NCBI GenBank assembly: GCA_040218145.1
Contig: JAVJQK010000122.1
Location: forward strand, 1-64,000
Origin: Sandaracinaceae bacterium
GTDB taxonomy: Bacteria; Myxococcota_A; Polyangia; Polyangiales; Sandaracinaceae
Reading direction: 5' to 3'
Length of the DNA stretch: 64,000 nt
Part shown: piece after piece, positions 24,325-33,420 of the stretch
Layout: each line of letters opens with the position of its first letter
How positions within the stretch are numbered: position 1 is the first letter of the stretch
Notes under the pieces: model-generated
What the model was told of the DNA's origin: nothing
The model's input: the letters and a program-made list of their open reading frames with translations, nothing else
The model's database searches: none
Program-made: the position numbers and the translations under genes

Positions 24325-25359
24325 TCAGGCCAGGCGCTTCTGGAGGTCGGCGACGTCTTCGGCGCTGCCGACGAAGAAGGGGACGCGGGCGTGGAGGCTG
24401 TCGGGCTCGACCTCGAGCACGCGCGCGGTGCCGGTGGTGGCGGCGCCGCCGGCGGCCTCGGCGATGAAGGCCATGGGCGCGCACTCGTAGAGGAGGCGCA
24501 GCTTGCCGTTCGGGTTCTTCACGTCGCCCGGGTAGGCGAAGATGCCGCCCTTGAGCAGGGTGCGGTGGAAGTCGGCGACGAGGGTGCCGATGTAGCGCTG
24601 GCCGTAGGGCTTGCCGCCGGGGGCGTCCTCGCTCTTGAGCCACGCGACCCACTCGCGCAGCGCCGGGGTCCACTTGATGGAGTTGCCCTCGTTGACCGAG
24701 TAGGTGCCGCCGCGCTTCGGGATCTGGATGTTCTCGTGGCTGAGGAAGAACTCGCCGACGAGCGGGTCGAGGGTGAAGCCGTGCACGCCGTCGCCCGTCG
24801 TGTAGACGAGCATGGTGCTCGAGCCGTAGAGGATGTAGCCGGCCGCGACCTGCTCGGTGCCCTTCTGCATGCAGTCGGCCGCGGTGCCGGGGCCGCTGCC
24901 CGCGGTGACGCGGCGGTGGATGGAGAAGATGGTGCCGATCGACATGCACACGTCGATGTTCGAGCTGCCGTCGAGCGGGTCGAACATGAGCACGTACTTG
25001 CCCTTGGGGAACTCAGGCGGGATCGGGATGATGTCCTCGTTCTCTTCGGACGCCATCACGCAGACGTGGCCGCCCGCCTCGACGCAGCGGACGAGGATCT
25101 GGTTGGCGAGCACGTCGAGCTTCTGCACGACCTCGCCCTGGACGTTCTTGCCCACGCTGGCGCGGCCGAGCACGTCGCTGAGGCCGGCCTTGTGCACGCG
25201 CGAGGCGATCATGCGGCCCGCGAGCGCGATGGACTGGAACAGCCCCGTGAAGTCGCCGGTGGCGCCGGGCGTCTTGCGCTGGCGCTCGAGGATGTGCCGG
25301 TCGAGGGTCCAGCCCAGCTGATCGGGGTTGGGCGGACCCCACGAGTGCATCGGTTCCAT
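24325..25359 (-). CDS. fbp: Fructose-1,6-bisphosphatase, class 1
   Basis: From ATG 25359 (GGGAGGT upstream in transcript sense is weak) the product has 344 residues, the usual class 1 length. It hydrolyses fructose 1,6-bisphosphate to fructose 6-phosphate in gluconeogenesis. Metal and substrate motifs are clear: ASEENEDII (near 100), VLMFDPLDGSSNIDVCMSIG, YILYGSSTMLVYTTGDGVHG, and GGIFAYPGD. It is followed on the same strand by nothing closely spaced and preceded by a membrane protein gene. The assignment is secure. Confidence 0.96.
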   Translation of the reverse strand: MEPMHSWGPPNPDQLGWTLDRHILERQRKTPGATGDFTGLFQSIALAGRMIASRVHKAGLSDVLGRASVGKNVQGEVVQKLDVLANQILVRCVEAGGHVCVMASEENEDIIPIPPEFPKGKYVLMFDPLDGSSNIDVCMSIGTIFSIHRRVTAGSGPGTAADCMQKGTEQVAAGYILYGSSTMLVYTTGDGVHGFTLDPLVGEFFLSHENIQIPKRGGTYSVNEGNSIKWTPALREWVAWLKSEDAPGGKPYGQRYIGTLVADFHRTLLKGGIFAYPGDVKNPNGKLRLLYECAPMAFIAEAAGGAATTGTARVLEVEPDSLHARVPFFVGSAEDVADLQKRLA

Positions 25360-25390
25360 GGGGAGGTCTCCGGGAGAAAGAAAGGTCTGC

Positions 25391-25879
25391 TCAGGCGCGG
25401 CGCTTCTTCTTGGCGCTGCGCCCCGAAGAGACGGTCGCCTCTTCCGTAGACGCGTCGGACAGCTCGACACGCGCCTTCGGGCCGGAAGACTTCCCCTCGT
25501 CACCGCTGTTGTCCAGCTCGACGAGGGCGCCGTACACGCCGGCGATGGCGGGGGCGAAGACGGCGGGGAGCGCGCCGAGCTGGTGCGTGCCGGGCAAGCC
25601 CGGGTACGGCACCTCGAACTTGAGGTAGGTCAGGCCCCAGTAGGCGAGCGCGCCGAGGCAGACGCCGACCATGCCCTTGAGGCTCGCCTCGATCCAGGCG
25701 CCCTCCATCCACGGCGGCTTGCCGGCGAACACGCCCGCGGTGCCCGCGGCGCCCATCGCGACGAGGAACCCGAGCAAGCCGAGGGCGGTGGTCCAGCCGA
25801 GCCCGTACTGCAGCCCGGCCCCGATCAGGCCCCCGATGATCAATCCTTTGAGAAGGCCGAGCCCGAGGCGCTTCACCAT
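25391..25879 (-). CDS. Integral membrane protein with charged tail
   Basis: ATG 25879 gives 162 residues. Four hydrophobic helices (GLLKGLIIGGLIGAGLQYGL, ALGLLGFLVAMGAAGTAGVF, LKGMVGVCLGALAYWGL and ALPAVFAPAIAGVYGAL) precede a C-terminal tail rich in Ser, Glu and Lys ending SAKKKRRA. I do not recognise the family. It lies 31 bp upstream of fbp on the same strand and may be cotranscribed with it. Confidence 0.65.
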   Translation of the reverse strand: MVKRLGLGLLKGLIIGGLIGAGLQYGLGWTTALGLLGFLVAMGAAGTAGVFAGKPPWMEGAWIEASLKGMVGVCLGALAYWGLTYLKFEVPYPGLPGTHQLGALPAVFAPAIAGVYGALVELDNSGDEGKSSGPKARVELSDASTEEATVSSGRSAKKKRRA

Positions 25880-25921
25880 GACCCCGACCTTAACGCGGAA
25901 GGCCGGTCAGGGCACGCGCGA

Positions 25922-26953
25922 TCACGGCGCGAAGGCGAGGCCGGCGAACAATCCGAGCCGTGGGCCCAGCTGGGCGGTGACGCGGCGGTCGTCGGCGCGC
26001 GCGTCGACCCCGAGCATGGCCGCGCCCAGCTCGCCCCCGAAGAGCAGCCAGGTGACGCCCCCGAGCCGCACGCGCGCACGCGCCTCGAGGCCGAGCGCGA
26101 GGTGGGCCGCGTCGAGGGCGGCGCCGGACGCGCCCGCGCGAGGGAGGCCCTGGGCGCGTATCCAGCCCGCCTCGAAGCGAGGACCGAGCTCCAGCACGAA
26201 GCTCGGCTCCGCGTGCGCGAGGCGCAGGGACAGCGCGCCGCCGATCCCGCCGAGCGCGATGTCCCCGAGCGGGTCCGCGGCCCAGCCGCCCGCGCCGACG
26301 GCCTCGAGGCCGAGCCGCAGCTCCGCGACGGGGAGCGAGACGCCGACGCGGAGCTCGCCCGTGGCGTTGGACGCGGCGGGGTAGCCGCTGACCGCGAGCG
26401 CGAGGTCCACGAAGGTCCCGGGCGGGGGCGGCGGCGGCTCCGCGGGCGGCAACGCAGCTTCCACCGCTCCACCCACGCGCGCGCTCACCTGCTCGCGCAC
26501 CTCGGCCATGAGATCCGCGCGCAGGGCCTCGACGTCCACGCTCGGCGCGGGCGGCGGAGGCGGAGGAGGCTGCACGATCTGCGGCCAGCGGGCGCGCACG
26601 AGCTCGCTCAGGCCGAGCGCGAGCACCCGCACGCGATCGGTCGCGCCGAGCGGCACGTCCTCCGAGGCGCTCCGGCCGCTCGCCGCGTGCACGAGCGTGG
26701 CGTGCACGCGCGCCGCCTCGCCGTCGCAGGGCACGTCGAGGATCACGCGGGCATCGGCCGCGGAGGCGCCCGCGAGGTCGCTTCCCATCGTCCGGAGCTC
26801 CACCTGCAGCGCGGCCTCGAGCGCGGCCCAGTCCATGACGTCGGCGCAGCCCGGGTGCAGCAGACGGACGCGGGACGGGACGCCCTGCGCGCGCGCGCTC
26901 GACGCGCAGAGGAGCGCGGCGAGGGCGAGGAGGAGCGTGGGTCCGCGGAGCAC
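25922..26953 (-). CDS. Exported protein, predicted outer-membrane beta-barrel
   Basis: GTG 26953 places a signal peptide (LRGPTLLLALAALLCASSARA, cleaved before QG) at the N-terminus of a 343-residue product. A first domain (to about residue 130) carries one disulphide-like pair (HPGCADV and DVPCDGE) and resembles a periplasmic alpha/beta module. A proline-rich linker (PPPPPPPAPSVDVEALRADL) follows, then a Gly/Leu/Ala-rich C-terminal region with alternating residues and a terminal Phe-Ala-Pro, consistent with a beta-barrel. It is the third gene after the ECF sigma and FecR-like genes, 17 bp downstream, so it is probably their target or effector. Confidence 0.6.
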   Translation of the reverse strand: MLRGPTLLLALAALLCASSARAQGVPSRVRLLHPGCADVMDWAALEAALQVELRTMGSDLAGASAADARVILDVPCDGEAARVHATLVHAASGRSASEDVPLGATDRVRVLALGLSELVRARWPQIVQPPPPPPPAPSVDVEALRADLMAEVREQVSARVGGAVEAALPPAEPPPPPPGTFVDLALAVSGYPAASNATGELRVGVSLPVAELRLGLEAVGAGGWAADPLGDIALGGIGGALSLRLAHAEPSFVLELGPRFEAGWIRAQGLPRAGASGAALDAAHLALGLEARARVRLGGVTWLLFGGELGAAMLGVDARADDRRVTAQLGPRLGLFAGLAFAP

Positions 26954-26970
26954 GGCCGCGCGACGATAGC

Positions 26971-28140
26971 TCAGAGATCCCCCGCGGAGGCGCGGACGCG
27001 GTCCGCGTAGCGACCCTCGGGGTGCGCCTGGAGGTAGGCGGCGGCCAGGGCGCGGGCGGTGTCGGCGTCGCCGGCCCGGCGGTGCGCCTCGACGCGGCGC
27101 GCGAGCAGGGTCTCGGCGAGGTGGGCCGGGACCGACAGCGCGTCGGCGCGGGCCAGCGAGCGGGTGGCTCCGCGCGGGTCGTCGAGCGCGTCGAGCTGCA
27201 GGCGCCCGAGGGTCAGCGCGGCCACGCCCGAGGCGTGCTCGTCCATCAGGCGCCGGAGCGGGGTGACGGCGAGCCGCGGGTGGCCGCTGAGCCGCGCGGT
27301 GTCCGCCAGGGCGTAGAGCTCGTCCTCGCTGACGCTCTGGCGCGACGCCTCGCCCAGCGCGCGCTCCCCCAGCGCGGCGAACGCGTCGGCGTAGGCGCCG
27401 CGATCCGCGAGGGCGCGCCAGGTCGACGAGGGCCGCGCGACACGGGGCGCGGGCGTGTCGGGCGTGGGCGTATCGAGCGCGGGCGCCTCCTCGGCGGCGG
27501 CCGCGATCGGCGGCGCGGCGGGCTGGGGCGGCTCGGGCGGAGGCGTGGGCGCGCCGACCTCGACGTGCTCGCCGGGCGCGAGGTGCACCGTGCCGATCGC
27601 CTCGCCGCGCACCGCGACATGGCCCCGCTCGAGCTCGACGCGGACCCGCGCGCCCCGACGCACGACGGAGAAGCGCGTCCCGACGACGTCGACCGTCAGG
27701 GGGCCCGCGCGCACGGACCAGCGGCGGGGACCGTTCGGGCGCACGTCGTAGACCGCGCGCCCGTCGCTCTGGGCGAGCACCACGCGCTCGCCGTCGTTCT
27801 GGCTCGCCTCGATGGCCGTGCCCTCGTCGAGCCAGATCGCCGAGCCGTCGCTGAGCGAGACGCGGGTGATCGCCTCGCCCTCGCCGCGCGCCGACGCGAG
27901 CGCCTCGCCGCTCTCGACGGTGAGCGCGCCGTCTCCCTCGAGGGCGAGCCAGGCGAAGCCGCCCGCGAGGAGCACGACCGCGGCCGCGAGCATCGGCGCG
28001 CGCGCCCAGCCGGAGGTCGGGGGCAGGCGCCGACTCGCGTGCACGCGGCGGCGGACCCGCTCGAGGTCGTCGTGCGCGATGGGGTCGTCGAGCAGCTCTC
28101 GCAGCGGAGCCTTCAGCGCTTTGTTCCGCGAGTCGCTCAT
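26971..28140 (-). CDS. FecR-domain membrane protein, putative anti-sigma regulator
   Basis: ATG 28140 overlaps the sigma-factor stop by four bases (ATGA), so the two are translationally coupled. The 389 residues comprise a short cytoplasmic N-terminus (LLDDPIAHDDLERVRRRVHA), one transmembrane helix near 50-70 (APMLAAAVVLLAGGFAWLAL), a FecR domain (SLSDGSAIWLDEGTAIEA, VRAGPLTVDVVGTRFSVV), a proline/alanine-rich linker and a C-terminal TPR-like helical region (ALADTARLSGHPRLAVTPLR). FecR-type proteins sense from the periplasm and control the partner ECF sigma factor. No TonB receptor gene is in the operon; the partner is instead the outer-membrane protein next door. Confidence 0.78.
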   Translation of the reverse strand: MSDSRNKALKAPLRELLDDPIAHDDLERVRRRVHASRRLPPTSGWARAPMLAAAVVLLAGGFAWLALEGDGALTVESGEALASARGEGEAITRVSLSDGSAIWLDEGTAIEASQNDGERVVLAQSDGRAVYDVRPNGPRRWSVRAGPLTVDVVGTRFSVVRRGARVRVELERGHVAVRGEAIGTVHLAPGEHVEVGAPTPPPEPPQPAAPPIAAAAEEAPALDTPTPDTPAPRVARPSSTWRALADRGAYADAFAALGERALGEASRQSVSEDELYALADTARLSGHPRLAVTPLRRLMDEHASGVAALTLGRLQLDALDDPRGATRSLARADALSVPAHLAETLLARRVEAHRRAGDADTARALAAAYLQAHPEGRYADRVRASAGDL

Positions 28141-28748
28141 GACCCATCCTCCAGTCGCCCATCGTCGAGCTGTACGTCCAGGACCGCGTTCATGCGCTTC
28201 TGGGCCGCCGCGATCCGTCGCTTGGCCGTCGCGAGCGAGCAGCCCGAGAGCTCCGCGACCTCCTCGAGCCGATGGCCCTCGACCACGCGCAGCATCCAGG
28301 CGATGCGATCGTTCGTCGGCAGCCGGCGCAGAATTCCGTCCACCACGGCCAGCTCCGCGCGCACCTCGGGCGAGACGGCCGAGGAGGCGAGCTGCTCGAG
28401 CGCGGCGTCGTCGCCGAGCGGCAGCAGCCCGAGCGAGCGCGCGAGGCGGCGGCGACGGATCACCCGGCGCACCTGCGTGATCGCGATTCGGCTCAGCCAT
28501 CCGCGGAAGGCGTCGGGCTCGCGCAGGCGGTCGAGCTTCTGGAACGCGTGCACGAAGGCGTCGTGCACCACGTCCTCCGCGTCCTGCTTGCTGCCGAGCA
28601 GCCGCGCGACCAGCCCCGCGATGGGGCGCGCGTGCCGGCGGTAGAGCGCGTCCTCCGCCCAGGCGTCTCCCGCCACCGCCCGCCGCACGAGATCCCCGTC
28701 CGCGATGGACGGCGACGCGACGGGCTCGAGGCGACGGAGGGGGCGCAC
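28137..28748 (-). CDS. ECF-type RNA polymerase sigma factor
   Basis: GTG 28748 gives 203 residues. Region 2 reads AEDALYRRHARPIAGLVARL, QDAEDVVHDAFVHAFQKLD and DAFRGWLSRIAITQVRRVIR. Region 4 reads LPTNDRIAWMLRVVEGHRLE and EVAELSGCSLATAKRRIAAA. This is a standard sigma70-family ECF protein. It heads an operon with a FecR-like protein and an exported barrel, so it is likely held by the FecR protein and released on an envelope signal. A promoter of its own class is expected upstream, but I cannot place it reliably. Confidence 0.88.
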   Translation of the reverse strand: MRPLRRLEPVASPSIADGDLVRRAVAGDAWAEDALYRRHARPIAGLVARLLGSKQDAEDVVHDAFVHAFQKLDRLREPDAFRGWLSRIAITQVRRVIRRRRLARSLGLLPLGDDAALEQLASSAVSPEVRAELAVVDGILRRLPTNDRIAWMLRVVEGHRLEEVAELSGCSLATAKRRIAAAQKRMNAVLDVQLDDGRLEDGS

Positions 28749-28847
28749 TTGGCTACGGTTCCACGGCGCGAGAGAAACGGCTCACGCATTCGACGATTTA
28801 CCGCAATACCTCCCACGGTTGGTGCCGCTACCCGCCTCGAGGGCGTC

Positions 28848-29996
28848 TCATGGCGGTGAGTCGTAGGCGCAACGGAAGCCGACGAACCACGACCGGCGGG
28901 CCCGTTCCTCCGGGACGCTCTCGAAGTCGACTGGCGCCTCCCCCGGTCCCCAAAGAGTCTCGACGAACCGGAGGCCCCGCACGTCGTTGACCGGCGCTGC
29001 ACCGGCGTTGATCCGGCCCTCGCTCGCTGGGAGCGGCAGCCGCCGAAAGACCCCGACGGACAGCATCTCGGCGTACGGTCCGCTCCCCCAGCTCGAGCCG
29101 GCGAGCAGCAGTCGGTCGCCCCGCTCGGTGTTGGGTGGACAGTCGGCTCGCCAAGCTGACGGCTCCGGCGTGAGAGGAGCGGTCGCCAGACCGCCGTACG
29201 TAGCGGCGACGTCAGCCGCGCAGTCGTAGACGTGCTCGCTCACGTTGCCGGCCAAGCCCAGCACGCCGTACGGGCTCGCCCCTGCTTCGGCCGCGAGGGC
29301 GGGCCGCGTGCCCAGCGCCGGCTCCGCCTCCCCACGCCAGATGGCGATCTGATCGTACCGAAGCCACCAGCCGTCGGGCTCCGGCGCCAGCGCCAGCGCC
29401 CGATCGGCGCCGGGTTCTGGAGGCGCATTTCCCCACGGAAACCGGCGTGGACCGTCAGCCTCGCCGCGCGCCGCCTTCATGAGCTCGGCCGCTCTTGGCA
29501 GTCGTCCACCCGCGCTCTCGCAGAGGGCCTGTGCCTCCTCGCGGGTGACGCACACCACGGGATGATCGAGCCGCGACTCGTCCGGCGCGCCGCTCGACCA
29601 GCCGGAGACTTCTTCCACCGCGGTGACTCCGAGGTCGGGGTCGACACCGGTCACGAAGCGAGCTCCGCAAGAACCCGGAGGCGCCGGGACCGCGCCCGCC
29701 TCCACCGCGGCCGCATAGCGCTCGACGGTCACCTCACTGCGATCGAGCCAGAAGGTTGGGAGGTGGACGAGCGCGATCGGCGAAGGCTCGATCTCGGGCG
29801 TGATCTGCTGTTCTCCGTGCCACCAGTACTTCGGCAGCTCGAAGCGCCCCCCGAGCACGCAGGCCACCTGCTCCCTCTCCGGTCCGCAAGGCGTCACGGC
29901 GGCATCGCCATTACCTGCGTCGCCGACGTCAACGCTTCCGCACTCACAGCCAGCGAGAAGGAGCGCGAACGAGAGGGAGATGCGCGTTGTGTTCAC
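28848..29996 (-). CDS. Lipoprotein with FGE-sulfatase (formylglycine-generating enzyme-like) domain
   Basis: GTG 29996 puts a lipoprotein signal (TRISLSFALLLAGCECGS) at the N-terminus of a 382-residue product; the longer frame to 30257 is less plausible. The FGE-like domain starts near residue 45 and shows the family landmarks: FWLDRSEVTVERYAAAV, HPVVCVTREEAQALCESAGG, RLPRAAELMKAARGEADGPR, RFPWGNAPP, GLAGNVSEHVYDCAADV and the terminal WFVGFRCAYDSPP. True FGE uses paired C-terminal cysteines on sulfatases; whether this copy keeps that pair is not certain, and many family members bind rather than oxidise. No sulfatase gene is nearby. Confidence 0.78.
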   Translation of the reverse strand: MNTTRISLSFALLLAGCECGSVDVGDAGNGDAAVTPCGPEREQVACVLGGRFELPKYWWHGEQQITPEIEPSPIALVHLPTFWLDRSEVTVERYAAAVEAGAVPAPPGSCGARFVTGVDPDLGVTAVEEVSGWSSGAPDESRLDHPVVCVTREEAQALCESAGGRLPRAAELMKAARGEADGPRRFPWGNAPPEPGADRALALAPEPDGWWLRYDQIAIWRGEAEPALGTRPALAAEAGASPYGVLGLAGNVSEHVYDCAADVAATYGGLATAPLTPEPSAWRADCPPNTERGDRLLLAGSSWGSGPYAEMLSVGVFRRLPLPASEGRINAGAAPVNDVRGLRFVETLWGPGEAPVDFESVPEERARRSWFVGFRCAYDSPP

Positions 29997-30197
29997 GGAA
30001 GGGCTCCGAAGCGACGCGAGCTGGCGCGATGTGCCGGGCGCAACCTCGGTACTGTACTGCTCCACGGCAAAGGCGAACTCATCGTCCGGCGGCGGGCGTT
30101 GCGCCGGGTGATGGAGGGCGCTGACTACCGGTCGCCGATCGGTCGGATACTCTTCTTTTCGTGAGCCGTTCGCGGCGCGCGAGGGAACCGACTGCCC

Positions 30198-31580
30198 ATG
30201 CGACATCACTTCATCGGCTTCGCGGTTCTCCTCTCCGCCTGCTCCATGAGCGGGCAAGTGCTCACTGGTCCTGACGGAGGCGGCGCGGACGGCGGCTCAT
30301 CCGACGGCGGCTCATCCGACGGCGGCCACGTCTGGCGCAGCTGCGAGACGCTCACGGCGGACAACCACGGCGAGCCCTGCGAGGGGCCGTTCTATTGCTC
30401 GGGGACGTGTCCGTGCGGCGGCGAGGAGATCCGCTGCGTCGACGGCCTCGTGGAGGTCACCGGGGACTGCGCGGCGGAGTGCCCGTCGGCGCGCTGCGAC
30501 GCGCCCGACGTCGCCTTCGACGTGTGCGGCGGCTGCGACGACGCGCCGGCCGGCTTCTACTGGGACGGCGCGGGGTGCGTGAGCGCGGGCTCGCAGAGCT
30601 GCGAGTGCGTCGGCGCCGACTGCGCGGACACGCGGCTCTACCCGACGGTCAGCGAGTGCGAGGCCGCGCACGGCGACTGTCACGCCGCGCTCTGCGAAGC
30701 GACGGGAGGCACCTGGGACGACATGCTCGGGGCGCCCGCCTACCGCTGCGGTCGGGCCGAGACGGAGGCCTCGGCGCTGCCCGGCCCGAGCTGCGACTGT
30801 GGCCCCGGCCGGACATTCGCGGCGGGCAGCGGCTGCGCGGACGACGCGAGCTGTGGGGTCGGCGATCTCTGCGCCGCGACGGGCGGCTTCCCGATCGTCT
30901 GTGACACCAGCCCCGCGTGCGGGGTGAACGACGCCCTCTGCAGCGGCCTGCGCGTGCGCCCGTCGGAGGGGACCGCGTGCGACTGCGGGCCCGCCAGCGT
31001 GTTCGACCCGGTCCGCGGCTGTGAGGCGCGCGAGGCGTGCGCGCGCGAGGGGCTGACCCGGGAGGTGTGCCTCTGGAGCGGCGGCACGTTCGACGCGCCG
31101 TGCGCCCCGACGGACTGCGGCCGAGAGAGCGCGGCGGCGTGCGCGGTGCCCGCGTGTCGCTGCGGCGCGCTCGAGATCTTCGACCCGGCGCTCGGCTGCG
31201 TGCGCTCGCTCTCCTGCCAGGAGCGCTTCGAGACCGAGGCGTGCGAGGCCCTCGACGACGGGCGCTTCACCTACTGCGCGGAGGGCTCGGCCTGCTGCGG
31301 CGGCGCGTGCGTGGACGACTGCCGGGACGCGTGCGACCCGGCGTGCGACGGCGCGACGGGCTGCGCGCTCCCGACCTTCGCCTGCGGCGAAGAGCGTTGC
31401 GTCAGCGGGCGCGAGTACTGCGAGGTCACGCATCCGGGCCCCCCCGGCCCCAGCGCGTACGAGTGCCACGCGTTCCCGGACACCTGCACCACGGCCGACT
31501 GCGCGTGCCTCGAGGGGGCGGTCGAGTGCGACTGTCGAGCGAGCGGAGGAGACGTGACGCTCACCTGCGCGCTGCCGTGA
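30198..31580 (+). CDS. Very cysteine-rich lipoprotein
   Basis: ATG 30198 gives 460 residues. The signal peptide (FIGFAVLLSACSMSG) is followed by a DGG/SSDGG linker encoded by a 15-bp tandem repeat, then about 400 residues with roughly fifty cysteines in mixed spacing (CDCGPGRTF, CRCGALEIFDP, CCGGACVDDC). Units such as CDCGP..(T/V)F....GC recur, so the mature protein is a string of small disulphide modules. I do not recognise the family; similar architecture is common in surface lipoproteins of myxobacteria. It precedes the flippase-like gene by 37 bp. Confidence 0.7.
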   Translation: MRHHFIGFAVLLSACSMSGQVLTGPDGGGADGGSSDGGSSDGGHVWRSCETLTADNHGEPCEGPFYCSGTCPCGGEEIRCVDGLVEVTGDCAAECPSARCDAPDVAFDVCGGCDDAPAGFYWDGAGCVSAGSQSCECVGADCADTRLYPTVSECEAAHGDCHAALCEATGGTWDDMLGAPAYRCGRAETEASALPGPSCDCGPGRTFAAGSGCADDASCGVGDLCAATGGFPIVCDTSPACGVNDALCSGLRVRPSEGTACDCGPASVFDPVRGCEAREACAREGLTREVCLWSGGTFDAPCAPTDCGRESAAACAVPACRCGALEIFDPALGCVRSLSCQERFETEACEALDDGRFTYCAEGSACCGGACVDDCRDACDPACDGATGCALPTFACGEERCVSGREYCEVTHPGPPGPSAYECHAFPDTCTTADCACLEGAVECDCRASGGDVTLTCALP

Positions 31581-31617
31581 AGTTGACCGAGGGCACGCCG
31601 CGGCGCAGGGTCGGGCC

Positions 31618-32619
31618 GTGGCGATGCCCTCGAAGAAGCGGCTGCTCTTCGCGCTGAAGGCGGCGGTGAGCCTCGGGCTGCTAGGCTGGCTCGGGGCGCG
31701 CATGCTGGAGCGCGACGGGGTGGAGGCGCTGGGCGATCGGCTGGGCGGGCTCGACCCGCTCTGGCTGCTCGGCGCCATCGCCCTGCACTTCGTGGCCGTC
31801 TTCGCGGGCGTCACGCGCTGGCGCCTGCTGCTCCGCGCGGCGCGCCTGGAGATGGGCTTCGGCTTCCTCCTGCGCTCGTTCCTGGTCGGTCGGTTCGTCG
31901 GCGCGTTCACGCCCTCGACGACCGGGCTCGACGGCTGGCGCCTCTTCGAGGTCGGCCGGGCCAGCGGCGCGATGGGGCGGAGCGCGGCCGCGATCGCGGT
32001 CGAGAAGCTCGTCGGCCTCGTCGGCATGGCGCTGGTCTGCACGGCGCTGGTTCCGCTCGGCGGGATGCGGCTGATGGGCGAAGACGCGCTCTGGCTCGCG
32101 GCGCTCCTCGGCGGCGGCGCCGCGCTCGGGCTCTGGGCCATGCGCGCCCCGCGCTGGGTGGACGGCCTGGCCCGCGCGCTTCCGGGCCCGCTCGCCAAGA
32201 AGGCCGGCGCCGCGCTCGACGCGCTCCGCGAGAGCCGGTTGAGCGGCGGACAGCTCGTCCGGGCCGTGCTGCTCGGCGTCGGCTCCCACCTCGCGCTGTC
32301 GGCCGTCTTCTTCGCCACCGCGCGCGCGGTCGGGGTCTCGATCGACGCGTCGATCCTGCTCGTGGTCGGCAACGCGATCGTCATCGCCGTGCTCCTGCCG
32401 CTGTCCATCGGCGGCGTCGGCGTGCGCGAGGGCGTCGCGGTGGTGCTGCTCGCGACCGCGGGCGTCAGCTCCACGGACGCGGTGCTGGTCGCCCTGCTCG
32501 GCTATCTGACGGGCCAGGTCCCGGCGCTGCTCGGCGGAGGCCTGATGGCGATCTCGCGCGGCGCGGCGTCCACCGGGGTTCCTGCCCCGGTCTCCCCGGC
32601 CGAGACGTCGGCCGCCTGA
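31618..32619 (+). CDS. Flippase-like (LPG synthase TM region/YbhN family) membrane protein
   Basis: The 333-residue product has eight or so transmembrane helices in the order of the lysylphosphatidylglycerol-synthetase-TM/UPF0104 family: KAAVSLGLLGWLGARML, LWLLGAIALHFVAVFAGVTR, the conserved FLVGRFVGAFTPSTTGLDGW and LSIGGVGVREGVAVVLLA with the glycine-rich signature. These proteins are thought to move lipids or polymers across the inner membrane. There is no aminoacyltransferase domain. The start may be GTG 31618 or ATG 31624. It follows the cysteine-rich lipoprotein on the same strand. Confidence 0.8.
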   Translation: MAMPSKKRLLFALKAAVSLGLLGWLGARMLERDGVEALGDRLGGLDPLWLLGAIALHFVAVFAGVTRWRLLLRAARLEMGFGFLLRSFLVGRFVGAFTPSTTGLDGWRLFEVGRASGAMGRSAAAIAVEKLVGLVGMALVCTALVPLGGMRLMGEDALWLAALLGGGAALGLWAMRAPRWVDGLARALPGPLAKKAGAALDALRESRLSGGQLVRAVLLGVGSHLALSAVFFATARAVGVSIDASILLVVGNAIVIAVLLPLSIGGVGVREGVAVVLLATAGVSSTDAVLVALLGYLTGQVPALLGGGLMAISRGAASTGVPAPVSPAETSAA

Positions 32620-32706
32620 GCGCTCTTTGGCGGAGACGCGCCCGTCTTTGGGCGCGCGGGCTCGGTTTTCGGGAGAATCTCGCGCGCGTCGCGTCGTCGC
32701 ACGCGC

Positions 32707-33405
32707 ATGACACGAACTCTCCTCTCGCTCGCCCTCGCGCTCGCCGTCGTGGGTCCCGGCGTCGCGTCCGCGCAACCTCGACACGCCCCGGCCCGGCACG
32801 GCGGCGTGCTCGACCTGTCCGGATATCCGCACGCGCGCTTGCCCCGCATCCCACCGAACGTGCGGGTGCTGATCGTGCGAGACAGCCGCGTCGAGCGGCT
32901 CGGACACCTGCCGCACGGGCTTCGCCAGCTCGACATCTCGGGCTCGGCCGTGCGCCGCATCGGCTACCTGCCCAGCACCCTCCGCGTCCTGCGCGCGCGC
33001 AACACCCCGCTCCGCCGCCTCGGCGCGATGCCGCACCAGCTCGAGGAGCTCGACGTGGCCGGCACGCAGGTCACGCGCATCGGCTACCTGCCGCCGAACC
33101 TCCGCGTGCTGAACGTCTCACGCACCCCGCTGCGCCGCCTCGGCTACCTGCCGCCGTCGCTCGAGGTGCTGCGCATGCGCCGCACCAACCTCCAGCTCCG
33201 CCACGTGCCCCCGAACCTGCGCGTGCTCGACATGGGCCCGACCGGGACGCAGCGAGCCGGTCGACGAGGTTGGCGAGACGCGCCGCCCCCCGTCACGGTC
33301 CAGCCGCGGCGAGACGTGCGCAGGCGCGAAGTCCGCAGGCGAGAGGTGCGCAGGCGAGAGGTGCGTCGCACGAGGCGCGGCGGGATCCGCGTGCGCGCCC
33401 ACTGA
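32707..33405 (+). CDS. Secreted leucine-rich-repeat protein
   Basis: ATG 32707 gives 232 residues. A signal peptide (LLSLALALAVVGPGVASA, cleaved before QP) is followed by about seven tandem LRR units of some 21 residues with the consensus LP.(N/T/S)LRVL.(V/A)..T(P/Q)(L/V)RR(L/I)GYLP. This resembles short secreted LRRs of the FNIP or bacterial effector type. The C-terminus is a basic tail with a minisatellite RRREV repeat (four units, 33310-33372 at DNA level). Secretion plus LRR suggests a role outside the cell, such as binding a host, prey or matrix protein. No partner gene is evident. Confidence 0.75.
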   Translation: MTRTLLSLALALAVVGPGVASAQPRHAPARHGGVLDLSGYPHARLPRIPPNVRVLIVRDSRVERLGHLPHGLRQLDISGSAVRRIGYLPSTLRVLRARNTPLRRLGAMPHQLEELDVAGTQVTRIGYLPPNLRVLNVSRTPLRRLGYLPPSLEVLRMRRTNLQLRHVPPNLRVLDMGPTGTQRAGRRGWRDAPPPVTVQPRRDVRRREVRRREVRRREVRRTRRGGIRVRAH

Positions 33406-33420
33406 GAAGAGACAGGAAGG

